Assembly: GCA_016744905.1 (NCBI GenBank)
Contig: JADGDM010000021.1
Span: 1-40,654, forward strand
Direction of reading: 5' to 3'
Source: Sulfurimonadaceae bacterium
GTDB lineage: Bacteria; Campylobacterota; Campylobacteria; Campylobacterales; Sulfurimonadaceae
DNA length: 40,654 nt
Of the stretch, positions 16,570-25,924 are shown piece by piece. The notes beneath the pieces were generated by a model that saw only the letters and a list, made by a program, of their open reading frames with translations, did no database searches and was not told where the DNA came from. Both the position numbers and the translations under genes were made by a program. Every line of letters begins with the position of its first letter. Within the stretch, counting starts at the first letter, position 1.

Positions 16570-16583
16570 GATACAATAGTATC
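16570..16583. promoter_or_regulatory. Symmetric divergent promoter dyad between the PLD-like gene and chePep
   Basis: GATACAATAGTATC is an inverted repeat with 5-base arms. Read forward it supplies TACAAT, 31 bases before chePep; read in reverse it supplies TACTAT, about 15 bases before the PLD-like start codon. Both are plausible -10 elements and would overlap. Confidence 0.4.
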
Positions 16584-16607
16584 ATTTTCAAAGAAAGTAG
16601 GTCTTAA

Positions 16608-18902
16608 ATGAAAATTTTACTTCTAAATGATAATCCAGTAGTACAAAAACTTGTTACTCTAAGTGCACAAAAACATGGTGACGAATTAGAAAATGTTTCT
16701 AACATAGAGGAGATTTCAAGTTCAAATTGTGATCTATTAATAGTAGATGATGCTGTGTATACTTCGACTATTTTAGAAGAGATTTCAGCTAAGATAAAAT
16801 ATAAACAGAGCCTTTTTATGCGTTCTCGTGGTATAGAAGACCATGAAGGATTTGACACCTACCAAAGTAAACCATTTTTACCAACTGATTTAGTAGAACT
16901 ATTTTCAAATATTTCACAAAGTCTCGAAGGGGATGAATTCGAAGATGATGATGCAGAAATTAATTTAGATGATGAAATCGCTGCCTTAGATGATTTAGAT
17001 TTTGATGAAGGTGAAGAAGTATTAAATTTAGATTCTGCCTTAGATGAATTGAGCTTAGATGATTTAGATGATGAAGTGAGTCTTTCTGTCTTAGATGAAG
17101 ATGAAGTTGAAGAGGTTAAAGAGTTACTAGAAGAAGAGCTTGAAGAGAGTGGTTTAGAAGAGGGTCCAACTTTAAATGAGTCTAGTATTGACGAAGTAAA
17201 CGCTGCATTGGAAGAGTTAGATGATGAGGAACTTAGTTTAGATGACCTTGATTTAGATGAAGAAGCAACTGAAGAATCTGAATTTAGTTTAGATGACTTA
17301 AATCTTGATGAAGTAGATTTGGGGACTGAAGACTCAGTAGTTGAAGAAGAGATTAGTGAAGATTCAGAAGAAGAGCTTTCTTTAGATGACTTAGACTTAG
17401 GTGAAGAAGAAGCGACAGAAGAAGAACCAGTGCTTGAAGAAGAGTCTGAACTTAGTTTAGATGATTTAGACCTTGGTGATGAAGAAGAACTGAGTTTGGA
17501 TGAACTGGATTTGGGTGTTGAAGACTCTGCAGTTGAAGAAGAGCTTTCTTTAGATGACTTAGACTTAGGTGAAGAAGAAGAGACAGAAGAAGAACCAGTG
17601 GTTGAAGAAGAGCTTTCTTTGGATGATTTAGACTTAGGTGATGAAGAAGTGGCAGAAGAGGAACTAAGTCTTGATGAACTGGATTTGGATGTTGAAGAAG
17701 TATCGAGTGCAGATGACTTAAGTGAAGAGAGTACTGAAGAGGAAGAAGAACTAAGTCTTGATGAACTGGATTTTGGTGTTGAAGACTCAGCAGTTGAAGA
17801 AGAGCTTTCTTTAGATGACTTAGACTTAGGAGAAGAAGCGACAGAAGAAGAACCAGTGGTTGAAGAAGAGCTTTCTTTGGATGTTGAAGAAGTATCGAGT
17901 GCAGATGACTTAAGTGAAGAGAGTACTGAAGAGGAAGAAGAACTAAGTCTTGATGAACTGGATTTGGGGGCTGAAGACTCAGCACTTGAAGAAGAGATTA
18001 GTGAAGACTCAGAAGAAGAGCTTTCTTTAGATGACTTAGACTTAGGTGAAGAAGAAGCGACAGAAGAAGAACCAGTGGTTGAAGAAGAGTCTGAACTTAG
18101 TTTAGATGATTTAGGTCTTGGTGATGAAGACGAACTGACTCTGGATGAAGTGAATTTGAGTACCGAAGACTCAGTGGTTGAAGAAGAGCTTTCTTTGGAT
18201 GACTTAGACTTAGGTGATGAAGAAGTGACAGAAGTAGAAGAAGAACTTAGTTTAGATGAAGTAAATTTAGATGTCGAAGAACCAGTGCTTGAAGAGGAAG
18301 AACTAAGTCTTGATGAACTTGAATTAGGTGATGAAAGTACTGAAGACTCAAATCTTGATGACGAAGTAGTAGATGAGACACCACTAAGCGAAGAAGCTTT
18401 AGATGAATCACTTGAGTCATTAGAAGCTGAGATAGAAGATGCAGTTGAGAGTCTTAGTGAAGAAGAACTTAATGCAGATGCGAATGAAGAGATGTTGGTT
18501 GAAATCGCTGAAAATGAGCTTGATACAGATGAAATGGAACTCCTTGGTGCTGGTAATGATTTAGATGTCTTAAATACGCGTGATCTGAAAATGGCTCTGG
18601 GTGAAGAAGTAGAAGATCTAAGTGTAGATGCTGCAGGAGAAGTAGATATTACTATCTCTGGTAATGAGTTGGCCTCTGAAGCACTAGATGAAGTCTTGGC
18701 CTTTGAAGAAGATGAAAGTGATGATCAATCTGTCGAAGATTTTGAACAAGCTTGTGCCGATATTTCATTAGAAAATGAAGAGAAGAATCAAGATACTTTA
18801 ACCCTTTTAACTGAGTTACTGGCGGCATTAAATAATCCAGAACAGGCAGAAAAATTTAGGGATTTAAATATTAATATTAATATTAACATCGAGGAGAAAT
18901 AG
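16608..18902 (+). CDS. chePep: ChePep-like polar chemotaxis/flagellar regulator with degenerate receiver and acidic repeats
   Basis: The 764-residue protein matches the ChePep family (poly-E-rich protein, HP0322 in Helicobacter pylori; highly acidic protein in Campylobacter). In H. pylori ChePep sits at the flagellated pole and controls the direction of flagellar rotation. Residues 1-105 form a receiver-like domain: NDNP replaces the usual acidic pair, CDLLIVDD gives the phospho-site region (D47/D48), and SKPF gives the conserved lysine. Residues about 105-600 are acidic repeats built on ELSLDDLDLG separated by EEE/EEPVVEE. A less repetitive C-terminal region (600-764) ends in a run of Asn-Ile dipeptides (NINININI). 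Gene order (fliR upstream, gmk downstream) supports orthology. Exact DNA repeats make its length prone to change. Confidence 0.88.
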   Translation: MKILLLNDNPVVQKLVTLSAQKHGDELENVSNIEEISSSNCDLLIVDDAVYTSTILEEISAKIKYKQSLFMRSRGIEDHEGFDTYQSKPFLPTDLVELFSNISQSLEGDEFEDDDAEINLDDEIAALDDLDFDEGEEVLNLDSALDELSLDDLDDEVSLSVLDEDEVEEVKELLEEELEESGLEEGPTLNESSIDEVNAALEELDDEELSLDDLDLDEEATEESEFSLDDLNLDEVDLGTEDSVVEEEISEDSEEELSLDDLDLGEEEATEEEPVLEEESELSLDDLDLGDEEELSLDELDLGVEDSAVEEELSLDDLDLGEEEETEEEPVVEEELSLDDLDLGDEEVAEEELSLDELDLDVEEVSSADDLSEESTEEEEELSLDELDFGVEDSAVEEELSLDDLDLGEEATEEEPVVEEELSLDVEEVSSADDLSEESTEEEEELSLDELDLGAEDSALEEEISEDSEEELSLDDLDLGEEEATEEEPVVEEESELSLDDLGLGDEDELTLDEVNLSTEDSVVEEELSLDDLDLGDEEVTEVEEELSLDEVNLDVEEPVLEEEELSLDELELGDESTEDSNLDDEVVDETPLSEEALDESLESLEAEIEDAVESLSEEELNADANEEMLVEIAENELDTDEMELLGAGNDLDVLNTRDLKMALGEEVEDLSVDAAGEVDITISGNELASEALDEVLAFEEDESDDQSVEDFEQACADISLENEEKNQDTLTLLTELLAALNNPEQAEKFRDLNINININIEEK
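17684..17965 (+). repeat. 90-bp exact direct repeat within chePep, offset 192 bases
   Basis: Bases 17684-17773 recur unchanged at 17876-17965. The offset is a multiple of three (64 codons), so recombination between the copies would remove or add whole repeat blocks in frame. Many shorter copies of the ELSLDDLDLG-coding unit fill 17230-18330. Confidence 0.9.
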
Positions 18903-19525
18903 TGAATTGTAATACAGGTGCGATTTTAGTTTTATCTGGCCCAAGTGGTGCTGGTAAAAGTTCATTAATAAAAAAAATAGAAGAAGATATTGGTGCATAC
19001 TATTTTTCCATTTCAACAACAACGAGAGCCATACGCAAAGGTGAAGTAGATGGAGTGGATTATCACTTTGTGGATAAAAAGAACTTTGAAGAAGATATAG
19101 ATGAAGAGAACTTCTTGGAGTATGCTTTGGTTCACGGAAACTATTATGGCACATCAATGAAGCCAGTTAAAAAAGCACTGAAAGAGAAAAAACTGGTTAT
19201 TTTTGATATCGATGTTCAGGGACATGATGAAGTGCAAAATCGCTTAGGTGATATTACAACATCTGTTTTTATTACGACACCTACTTTAAAAGAGTTAAAA
19301 GAACGTCTCCATTTACGTGGTACGGATGAAGATAAAATTATTCAAAATCGTATTTCTATGGCAACAAAAGAGGTTCAAAGAATTAGTGAATATGATTATC
19401 TCATAGTTAACGATGACTTAAATGAGGCCAGTCAAAAGTTGATTCAAATAGCAAAAGCTGCGCGTATGAAAATGACGAGTAAAACTATAAGTAATTTTGT
19501 ACGTGAGTGGGAAAGTGTTTCTTAA
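18902..19525 (+). CDS. gmk: Guanylate kinase
   Basis: A 207-residue enzyme that phosphorylates GMP to GDP with ATP. The P-loop is LVLSGPSGAGKSSL, followed by the GMP-binding segment STTTRAIRKGEVDGVDYHFV and the lid region (LHLRGTDEDKIIQNR). Length is normal. The start is GTG at 18902, sharing one base with the chePep stop (TAGTG), with GAGGAGAAA just upstream as ribosome site, so translation is coupled to chePep. The chePep-gmk adjacency is the same as I recall in Helicobacter and Campylobacter. Confidence 0.96.
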   Translation: MNCNTGAILVLSGPSGAGKSSLIKKIEEDIGAYYFSISTTTRAIRKGEVDGVDYHFVDKKNFEEDIDEENFLEYALVHGNYYGTSMKPVKKALKEKKLVIFDIDVQGHDEVQNRLGDITTSVFITTPTLKELKERLHLRGTDEDKIIQNRISMATKEVQRISEYDYLIVNDDLNEASQKLIQIAKAARMKMTSKTISNFVREWESVS

Positions 19526-19590
19526 TGACTCTATCAGCAAATGATAGTTATACTTCACGCAAATTATATATTAAATATTAAAGGATTGTT

Positions 19591-19827
19591 ATGCCACAGA
19601 TTCCTGGTGGGTTAGAGTTAGTTTTAATTTTAGCCGTTGTTCTACTTCTTTTCGGAGGTAAAAAAATTCCTGAGTTAGCTAAAGGCTTAGGTCAAGGTAT
19701 TAAAAACTTCAAAAAATCTGTTAAAGATGATGATGCTGTTGAAGAGACAGATGATCTCAAAAAAGTAGCTAAAGATGAGACTACTACCGAAGTTGAAACG
19801 CCTAAAACTACAGAAAAACAAGCATAA
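19591..19827 (+). CDS. tatA: Twin-arginine translocase subunit TatA
   Basis: A 78-residue TatA/E family protein that forms the pore-like oligomer exporting folded proteins. It has a single N-terminal membrane helix ([14 protein letters not shown]), the [20 protein letters not shown] amphipathic helix that marks the family, and an acidic/Lys-rich tail. AAAGGATTG precedes the ATG. It lies between gmk and argS, its usual place in this class. tatC is not in the window. Confidence 0.95.
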   Translation: MPQIPGGLELVLILAVVLLLFGGKKIPELAKGLGQGIKNFKKSVKDDDAVEETDDLKKVAKDETTTEVETPKTTEKQA

Positions 19828-19829
19828 CA

Positions 19830-21413
19830 TTGAAACAACGAGTATCAGCGCTTCTGCGTGAAAAGTTTGATCGTGAAGTTGTTTTAGAAAAACCTCGTGA
19901 CCGTTCTCATGGTCACTTTGCAACTCCAGTTGCTTTTTCCCTTGCAAAAGAATTACGAAAATCACCCATTAAAATTGCTGAAGATTTAGCAGCTTTATTT
20001 GAAAATGATTATGAAGTGTTTGCTTCAGTAGAGGCGGTAAAAGGTTATCTGAATTTTCGCTTGTCTGAAAAATTTCTAAGTGAATATGCTACATGGGCTT
20101 TAGATAATTCTGATGCATTTGCTAAGGGTAATAAAACAGAAAAAATTCTACTTGAATTTGTTTCTGCCAACCCTACAGGTCCATTACATATTGGACATGC
20201 ACGTGGAGCTGTTTATGGAGATACCTTACTTCGTCTAGCGCGCCACATGGGTTATGATGTTACTGCTGAGTATTATGTTAATGATGCCGGCAATCAGATT
20301 GATTTATTGGGACTTTCCATCCAATTAGAAGGGCGTAGTGCACTTTTAGAAGAAGAAGTGGAATATCCTGAAAGTTACTATCGTGGTGATTATCTAAGTA
20401 CTTTCGCAGTAGAAGCCTTAGCAAAATTTGGGGAAGAGATTTTAACTGATGAGCGTCGTCAAAAAGAGTTGGCGCTTTGGGCTAAAGATAAGGTAATGAA
20501 AATTGTTACTGATTCTTTGGCTGATGTTAATATCTATTTTGATACCTTTGTGAGCGAATCATCTCTCTATTCTGACTGGGATAGAGTGATGAAAAAAATG
20601 GGCGATAACGTTTATGAAAACGAATCTAAAATGTGGATCAGATCTTCAGATAAAGAAGATGAGAAAGACAGAGTAGTTGTTCGTGAAGATGGTCGTCCTA
20701 CCTATCTTGCTGGTGATATCGTTTATCACAACCAAAAATTTGAACGAGGATATGCGCATTACATCAATATCTGGGGTGCAGATCACCATGGATATATTCC
20801 TCGTGTAAAAGCCGCAGTTGATTTTCTAGGGTATGACTCAAATAAACTTGAAGTTCAACTCTCTCAAATGGTAAGTCTTCTTAAAGATGGTGAACCATAT
20901 AAAATGTCTAAGCGCGCTGGAAATGTTATTTTGATGAGTGATATCGTTGAAGAGATCGGTTCTGATGCCCTGCGTTTTATTTTTGCAAGTAAGAAGAGTG
21001 ATACTCCATTGGAATTTGATGTTGAGTCTTTGAAGGCACAAGACAGTTCAAATCCAAGTTACTATATTAATTATGCGCATGCACGTATTAAAACACTTCT
21101 TTCTAAAAGTGAGTTAAGTGCAGAAAATATTAATAGTGCAAAAATTGAAGGCCTTCATGAAGATGCAAATACACTTCTTTTCGAAGCCTTACAGCTTTCT
21201 GCCGTTGTAGAAGATGCGTATACTTCTCGCCAAGTTCAAAAGTTGAGTGAGTTTTTACGCACATTAGCAAGTACGATGCATAAATTTTATTATGATCATA
21301 AAATAATTGGGGCTGAAAATGAAGCTGCTTATTTGAAAGTTCTAAATGTAGTTGCCTTGTCTATAAAAACTGGCCTCTCTATTTTGGGAATCACCGCTAA
21401 AGATAGAATGTAA
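19830..21413 (+). CDS. argS: Arginyl-tRNA synthetase
   Basis: A 527-residue class I synthetase that charges tRNA-Arg. The additional N-terminal domain (HGHFATPVAFSLAKELRKSP) is followed by the HIGH-type motif in ANPTGPLHIGHARGAVYGD, the central WGADHHGYIPRVKAAV, the KMSKS-type motif KMSKRAGN, and the anticodon-binding helical domain. The start is TTG at 19830, two bases after the tatA stop; no ATG is available that would keep the conserved N-terminal domain. The stop codon lies inside the terminator hairpin shared with the FlaC-like gene. Confidence 0.96.
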   Translation: MKQRVSALLREKFDREVVLEKPRDRSHGHFATPVAFSLAKELRKSPIKIAEDLAALFENDYEVFASVEAVKGYLNFRLSEKFLSEYATWALDNSDAFAKGNKTEKILLEFVSANPTGPLHIGHARGAVYGDTLLRLARHMGYDVTAEYYVNDAGNQIDLLGLSIQLEGRSALLEEEVEYPESYYRGDYLSTFAVEALAKFGEEILTDERRQKELALWAKDKVMKIVTDSLADVNIYFDTFVSESSLYSDWDRVMKKMGDNVYENESKMWIRSSDKEDEKDRVVVREDGRPTYLAGDIVYHNQKFERGYAHYINIWGADHHGYIPRVKAAVDFLGYDSNKLEVQLSQMVSLLKDGEPYKMSKRAGNVILMSDIVEEIGSDALRFIFASKKSDTPLEFDVESLKAQDSSNPSYYINYAHARIKTLLSKSELSAENINSAKIEGLHEDANTLLFEALQLSAVVEDAYTSRQVQKLSEFLRTLASTMHKFYYDHKIIGAENEAAYLKVLNVVALSIKTGLSILGITAKDRM

Positions 21414-21435
21414 TTATTACATCCTATCTTTTTAA
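21399..21435. terminator. Bidirectional terminator of argS and the flagellin-like gene
   Basis: An 8-bp outer stem (AAAGATAG / CTATCTTT) and a 7-bp inner stem (ATGTAAT / ATTACAT) are separated by one A-C mismatch and followed by T-rich sequence. The hairpin includes the end of argS and lies just before the stop of the convergent gene. Confidence 0.8.
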
Positions 21436-21436
21436 T

Positions 21437-22183
21437 CTAACCTAGTAGTCTATCCATAGAAGCTTGAAGACTTTGTGTCTGTTGTACTTGAGCAAATATC
21501 CCACTTTGTGTTAATAAATTATCTCTATTTAAATCATTAATTGCTTGTCCAACATCAACATCGCTTAATTGAGATGAGGCTGCACTAAGATTGGTAATGG
21601 CTTCAAGATTGGAGTTAATGGCACTTTTAAATCCATTCGTTGCACTTCCAACCTCAATAAGGTTGGCGCTGATTTGATCTTGTACTGCGGTGATACTTTC
21701 TGGATTATTAATATCTAAAGCACTTAAATCCATACTATTTAGACTGACTGAACTGTTAGAATTACCAAGAGAAAATTCATGACTGGCACCAAACAATCTT
21801 TGAGAGTTAAAAGTAGTACTTTCAATACTTTGTGACATACTTTTTACAGTCGCATTAAACTCACTCTCCAGCGCACTACGGCCATTGGCTCCGAGTGCGG
21901 CATTATTCATAGCAACACTCAGTTCATTTAGATGATCACTGTTTTTACTAAGACTTTGAAGTGTTCCATCGGCTATTTGCATCATTGATACAGCGTTATT
22001 CGCATTTGAAACGCCTTGCGTTAGTGTTCCAAATTGATTTTGTAGGGCATGATTAATAGTAGCACTCGCACTATCACTTAATGCGCTTTCATGCATACTT
22101 GCAATCTTAGAAATAGTGTTTTCTGCACTATTTTGGTTATTGGAAAGATTTAGAAGAGCAGTACTGTTTGAACCTATTTGCAT
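21437..22183 (-). CDS. flaC: Short flagellin-like protein, FlaC type
   Basis: The 248-residue protein has conserved flagellin N- and C-terminal helices (SNSTALLNLSNNQNSAENTI at the start; NLLTQSGIFAQVQQTQSLQA near the end) and almost no variable central domain. The segment MMQIADGTLQSLSKNSDHLN then ELSVAMNNAAL closely follows FlaC of Campylobacter, which is about 249 residues and is secreted through the flagellar apparatus rather than forming the bulk filament. A minor filament or secreted role is therefore likely. It has no cysteine. AAAGGA lies before the ATG at 22183, and TATAAT about 44 bases upstream is a possible promoter; no clear sigma-28 or sigma-54 site was seen. It is divergent from the chemoreceptor gene. 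Confidence 0.75.
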   Translation of the reverse strand: MQIGSNSTALLNLSNNQNSAENTISKIASMHESALSDSASATINHALQNQFGTLTQGVSNANNAVSMMQIADGTLQSLSKNSDHLNELSVAMNNAALGANGRSALESEFNATVKSMSQSIESTTFNSQRLFGASHEFSLGNSNSSVSLNSMDLSALDINNPESITAVQDQISANLIEVGSATNGFKSAINSNLEAITNLSAASSQLSDVDVGQAINDLNRDNLLTQSGIFAQVQQTQSLQASMDRLLG

Positions 22184-22226
22184 GATGAATCCTTTATCAC
22201 TTAACTGTACTTAGTATACTCTTGGT

Positions 22227-22232
22227 ATTATA
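22227..22232 (-). promoter_or_regulatory. Possible -10 (TATAAT) of the flaC-like gene
   Basis: Read on the reverse strand, a perfect TATAAT lies about 44 bases before the start codon. It suggests housekeeping-sigma transcription for a flagellin-type gene, which in this group is more often under sigma-28 or sigma-54. Confidence 0.35.
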
Positions 22233-22331
22233 AAATAAGGTTTAATTATCAAATGATAAAAGTATTTAAAGTAAGTATTGGTTAAAATAGTATTAAGTAT
22301 TAAGTTATATCTTAAGTGAACAGGGATCTAC

Positions 22332-24236
22332 ATGTTAAATTTTCTAGAGAAGAGTAGTATTAAAAAACAGATGCTATATCTTATATCAGTTGTGTTTGTA
22401 GCTATAAGTATGGCTGTTATTTTTGTTAATTATGCTTTAAGTAGTATTGAAAAAGAGTATGTGAATTTAGAAAAAAATTCATTTTCTGGCACCTTAAGTG
22501 TTCTGAGTATTGAAAAAGATCTAAACTACATTTCTAGAACTTCTAGAGATATTATCTTAGGTGGTGGCTACAGTAAAAATATTCAAAAGCTAGAAGATAA
22601 AATGAACACCATTCAAAATAATTTTTTGGCCTTAGAAAAAACAGTGGAAAGTTCAACTCAAAAAGCTTCTGTAGCTAAAGCGAAAGAAAATACTATGGTA
22701 TTTTTAACAAATTCTCTTGATATGATGAAACAACTCACTCCGGAGCAAATTAAAACGCAAAAGAAAGATATTTATAAAAAATATAAAGAAAATTTAACCC
22801 CTTATGCCAATGCTTCGAGAGAATCATTTAAAAAAGTAGTGCAGTTAAAAGAGAGTGAATTACAGTCTGCCAAAGACTCTATGCGTGAAAATATCTCATT
22901 TTATAAAGGGACGGTACTTGTTGCAGGTGTATTAACCACTATAATGTTGGTTTTAATGGCACTGCTGGTAAGTCGTTCTATTTCAACTGCACTACATCGC
23001 TTTACAAATTTAATGAAAGAGACTGCAAAGGGTGTTTTTGTTGAAGTCGATAATAAAGATGCCTCTTCTCAGACTGAATTGGGTGAGATGGCGATAGAGT
23101 TAAATGCATTGACACATCAGTTAAAAGTGTTCTTTTCTGAATTAGACAGATCCCTCTCTAATGCTACTAAAGGTGACTTTTCACGTGCACTGCAAGCAGA
23201 AGAGATGCAAGGTTCATTTAATGATGCCTGTACACAAGTAAGTCAAAGTATTGCTGTTTTACAAGATATTGATGAAAAGAAAAAACGAGAAGAGTTGAAT
23301 GCTAAACTTTCGCAAGCAAGTATCGGTGTTGTTAAAGGCTTAGGCGTTATTCAAGGTGACCTCACTAGAAATATTGAAAATTTAAAAGACATCACTTCTT
23401 CAACAAAATCTGCACAAAATCTATCAGATGAATCACGAGATAAAATTGTTGATATAACAAGTAGTCTAAACGAGCTAATAGAAAAAGTTGATCACAATGG
23501 CGAGACGATAGATTCTCTTAGTTCACAAGCGACAGAAATTACTTCTATTATTGAGTTGATTACTGACATTGCAGACCAGACCAATCTATTGGCCCTAAAT
23601 GCAGCTATTGAAGCTGCGCGTGCAGGTGAACATGGACGTGGATTTGCAGTTGTGGCAGATGAGGTAAGAAAACTTGCTGAACGTACACATAAGGCTACTG
23701 GTGAGATATCTGTATCTATTAAAACACTCCAGCAAGAGATGAATGATATTCAAGTAAGTGCGGAGCAGATGAGTGAAATTGCGCAGCGTTCAAGTACGGA
23801 AATCAATGGTTTTGAAGATGTTCTCGATCAGTTGGCAACATCCTCATCTGAAATTGTTCACTCTTCATACAATATGGAAAATAATGTCTTTTTAGTCCTT
23901 GCAAAAATTGATCACATTGTATATAAAGCAAATGCATATAACTCTATCATGCGTGTGGAAGAGCATTTAAAAGCAGTGGATCATCATAATTGTCGTTTAG
24001 GTAAATGGTATGATGGAGAGGGTAAAAAACGTTTTTCCAACCATCCTTCTTATTCAGCATTGGCTACCCCACATCAGACGGTCCATAATAATGCTAATGA
24101 AAATCTCTCATTTATCACCTCAGTAGATAATGTGATAGATCATCAAGATGTGATAGTTGAAAACTTTCACAAAATGGAAATTGCAAGTGACGAACTCTTT
24201 GTTATTTTAGATAGAATATCTGTTGAGCGGTCATAG
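22332..24236 (+). CDS. Methyl-accepting chemotaxis protein with C-terminal CZB zinc-binding domain
   Basis: A 634-residue transmembrane chemoreceptor. TM1 lies at about residues 14-34 and TM2 at 194-214, enclosing a helical ligand domain of the four-helix-bundle type. HAMP follows, then the signalling hairpin with the conserved tip [20 protein letters not shown]. The C-terminal CZB domain has [14 protein letters not shown] and PHQTVHNN: C554 with H545/H551, H581 and H585 are the likely zinc ligands. CZB domains sense zinc availability or hypochlorous acid through the zinc-thiolate. A cytoplasmic CZB on a transmembrane receptor may combine periplasmic and cytoplasmic cues. The stop overlaps the next gene's GTG by one base. 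Confidence 0.92.
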   Translation: MLNFLEKSSIKKQMLYLISVVFVAISMAVIFVNYALSSIEKEYVNLEKNSFSGTLSVLSIEKDLNYISRTSRDIILGGGYSKNIQKLEDKMNTIQNNFLALEKTVESSTQKASVAKAKENTMVFLTNSLDMMKQLTPEQIKTQKKDIYKKYKENLTPYANASRESFKKVVQLKESELQSAKDSMRENISFYKGTVLVAGVLTTIMLVLMALLVSRSISTALHRFTNLMKETAKGVFVEVDNKDASSQTELGEMAIELNALTHQLKVFFSELDRSLSNATKGDFSRALQAEEMQGSFNDACTQVSQSIAVLQDIDEKKKREELNAKLSQASIGVVKGLGVIQGDLTRNIENLKDITSSTKSAQNLSDESRDKIVDITSSLNELIEKVDHNGETIDSLSSQATEITSIIELITDIADQTNLLALNAAIEAARAGEHGRGFAVVADEVRKLAERTHKATGEISVSIKTLQQEMNDIQVSAEQMSEIAQRSSTEINGFEDVLDQLATSSSEIVHSSYNMENNVFLVLAKIDHIVYKANAYNSIMRVEEHLKAVDHHNCRLGKWYDGEGKKRFSNHPSYSALATPHQTVHNNANENLSFITSVDNVIDHQDVIVENFHKMEIASDELFVILDRISVERS

Positions 24237-25081
24237 TGCCTCGCATTGCCACTATTCAGATGAGTATGAGTACTTCATCTGAGGCAAACATTACTAAGGC
24301 AACTGGCTTAGTAACACAAGCCGCCTCTTCAGGCGCACAAATTATCCTTCTTCCTGAACTTTTTGAAACACCGTACTTTTGTAAAGATAAAGATGATCAA
24401 TATTTTTCATTGGCACATACACAAGAAGAAAATCCCCTAATTCAGCATTTTAAAGTCTTAGCAAGCGCGTTAGAAGTTGTTCTCCCTATTAGTTACTTTG
24501 AAGTAGATGATGGAAAGTATTATAACTCCATAGTGGTGATTGACAGTGATGGAACAGTTTTAGATAACTATAGAAAAATACATATTCCAGACGGTCCAGG
24601 CTATGAAGAGAAATATTATTTTCAAAGTGGTGATTTAGGGTATAAAACATTTGATACACACTATGGAAAAATTGGCGTGGCAATATGTTGGGATCAGTGG
24701 TTTAGTGAGGTAGCGCGCTCATTAACTTTACTGGGAGCAGAAGTGATTTTATACCCTACTGCTATTGGCAGTGAACCTGAAATTAAGATTGATTCCAAAG
24801 ATCATTGGCAGCGGGTACAGTTGGGTCACGCTGCCTGTAATATGGTGCCCGTTGTTGCTGCAAATCGTTATGGTCATGAAAAAGGTGTCTCTTGTGACTT
24901 AGACTTTTATGGCTCCTCTTTTATGAGCGATCATACAGGTAAAATACTGTGTGAAGCGCCAAGAGATGAAGAGTCTATTCTTTATGCGGAGTATGACTTT
25001 CAAGTTATTTCAAAACAAAGAGACTATTGGGCACTCCTTAGTGATAGAAAGCCTCAAAGCTATACTGAAATAGTAAAATAA
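24236..25081 (+). CDS. aguB: N-carbamoylputrescine amidase
   Basis: A 281-residue nitrilase-superfamily hydrolase that converts N-carbamoylputrescine to putrescine, CO2 and ammonia in the agmatine route to polyamines. The catalytic triad is E41 (LLPELFET), K114 (YRKIHIPDGPGYEEKYYF) and C151 (ICWDQWFSEVARSL). The VILYPTAIGSEP segment after the cysteine is typical of AguB rather than of general omega-amidases. Length fits. The GTG start shares a base with the chemoreceptor stop (TAGTG). No agmatine deiminase gene (aguA) is in the window. Confidence 0.9.
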   Translation: MPRIATIQMSMSTSSEANITKATGLVTQAASSGAQIILLPELFETPYFCKDKDDQYFSLAHTQEENPLIQHFKVLASALEVVLPISYFEVDDGKYYNSIVVIDSDGTVLDNYRKIHIPDGPGYEEKYYFQSGDLGYKTFDTHYGKIGVAICWDQWFSEVARSLTLLGAEVILYPTAIGSEPEIKIDSKDHWQRVQLGHAACNMVPVVAANRYGHEKGVSCDLDFYGSSFMSDHTGKILCEAPRDEESILYAEYDFQVISKQRDYWALLSDRKPQSYTEIVK

Positions 25082-25105
25082 CTTTGGTACTCTTTTTGCT
25101 TTTAA

Positions 25106-25912
25106 ATGAGTATGAAAGTTGTATTACAAAATAATTTAATTAACATTCAGACTGGTTTTCAGACTTTGAAAACTCAGTGGATGAATGAATTTTTAAGTCT
25201 ACATGCTCAAGATATGCTTTTTTTACCTAAGGCTGTATTGGTCTTTTTTAATATCTCTTATTTTACGCAGAGAGAAAAGTTTTTATCAAGTCTGAGCACA
25301 TACTATTGTCAAAAATATGAGTTAAGTGGCAGTTTCTTTGAGCGATCACTTTTACGATCTTCAAATCAACCTATCAAAATAGAATTTGACAGTCTAGAAG
25401 ATGCTCAAAATGTTAGTGTGGAGCTTTATGCCAGGACGACTCATGAGGTAGAGATCTCTCTTTTCATACCTAACTCTTGGGTTATGGCCTACCTTACTTC
25501 ACAGTTAGATCCTTATATTGTTGATGCCTCTCCTTTACAATTACTTGTAGATGTGAGTGAAATGCGTGCTAAATCACGTTTGGAACGTGCCCTAAATAAG
25601 CGTCATATTCTTCACTACAGTATCCAATACACCTATGATGCAACATTTATGCAACGTCTCTATGCTGAATATGCTGGTTTTGAATTTGAAGCAGATGATC
25701 ACCAAAAAATAGAAGAGATGATGCACTACTATACCGTGCTTGAATGTCCGGTAGGCTCTTCTCAAGATGCCTTAAAAAAGAGTTATAGAAAATTGGTTAA
25801 AATCTATCATCCAGATAAGGTATATCAAGAAAATAATGATATTGTGCATCACTATACACAAAAATTTCAACTGCTACAAGAAGCCTATACAGCGCTTAGA
25901 ATAGTGAGTTAA
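25106..25912 (+). CDS. J-domain protein with unknown N-terminal region
   Basis: The 268-residue protein carries a C-terminal DnaJ domain at about residues 205-268: YYTVLECPVGSSQDALKKSY, then YRKLVKIYHPDK with the HPD triad at 235-237, and LLQEAYTALR at the end. This domain stimulates DnaK ATPase, so the protein is probably a specialised co-chaperone. The N-terminal 200 residues are not recognised and have no membrane helix. The arrangement (J-domain last) resembles DjlA-type proteins, but without the membrane anchor and without a clear TerB domain. It follows aguB by 24 bases. ATG at 25106 is chosen, with an in-frame ATG two codons later as an alternative. Confidence 0.8.
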   Translation: MSMKVVLQNNLINIQTGFQTLKTQWMNEFLSLHAQDMLFLPKAVLVFFNISYFTQREKFLSSLSTYYCQKYELSGSFFERSLLRSSNQPIKIEFDSLEDAQNVSVELYARTTHEVEISLFIPNSWVMAYLTSQLDPYIVDASPLQLLVDVSEMRAKSRLERALNKRHILHYSIQYTYDATFMQRLYAEYAGFEFEADDHQKIEEMMHYYTVLECPVGSSQDALKKSYRKLVKIYHPDKVYQENNDIVHHYTQKFQLLQEAYTALRIVS

Positions 25913-25924
25913 TGAAGAGTTTAT

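Noticed and set aside
17452-17985. Reverse-strand open frame with Leu/His/Gln-rich repeats (177 codons)
   Set aside because: It is the antisense shadow of the acidic repeats of chePep; the repetition comes from the coding strand, and there is no ribosome site or promoter.
19531-19547. Hairpin CTATCA/TGATAG after gmk as a terminator
   Set aside because: Only a 6-bp AT-rich stem with no T-run; tatA is probably co-transcribed.
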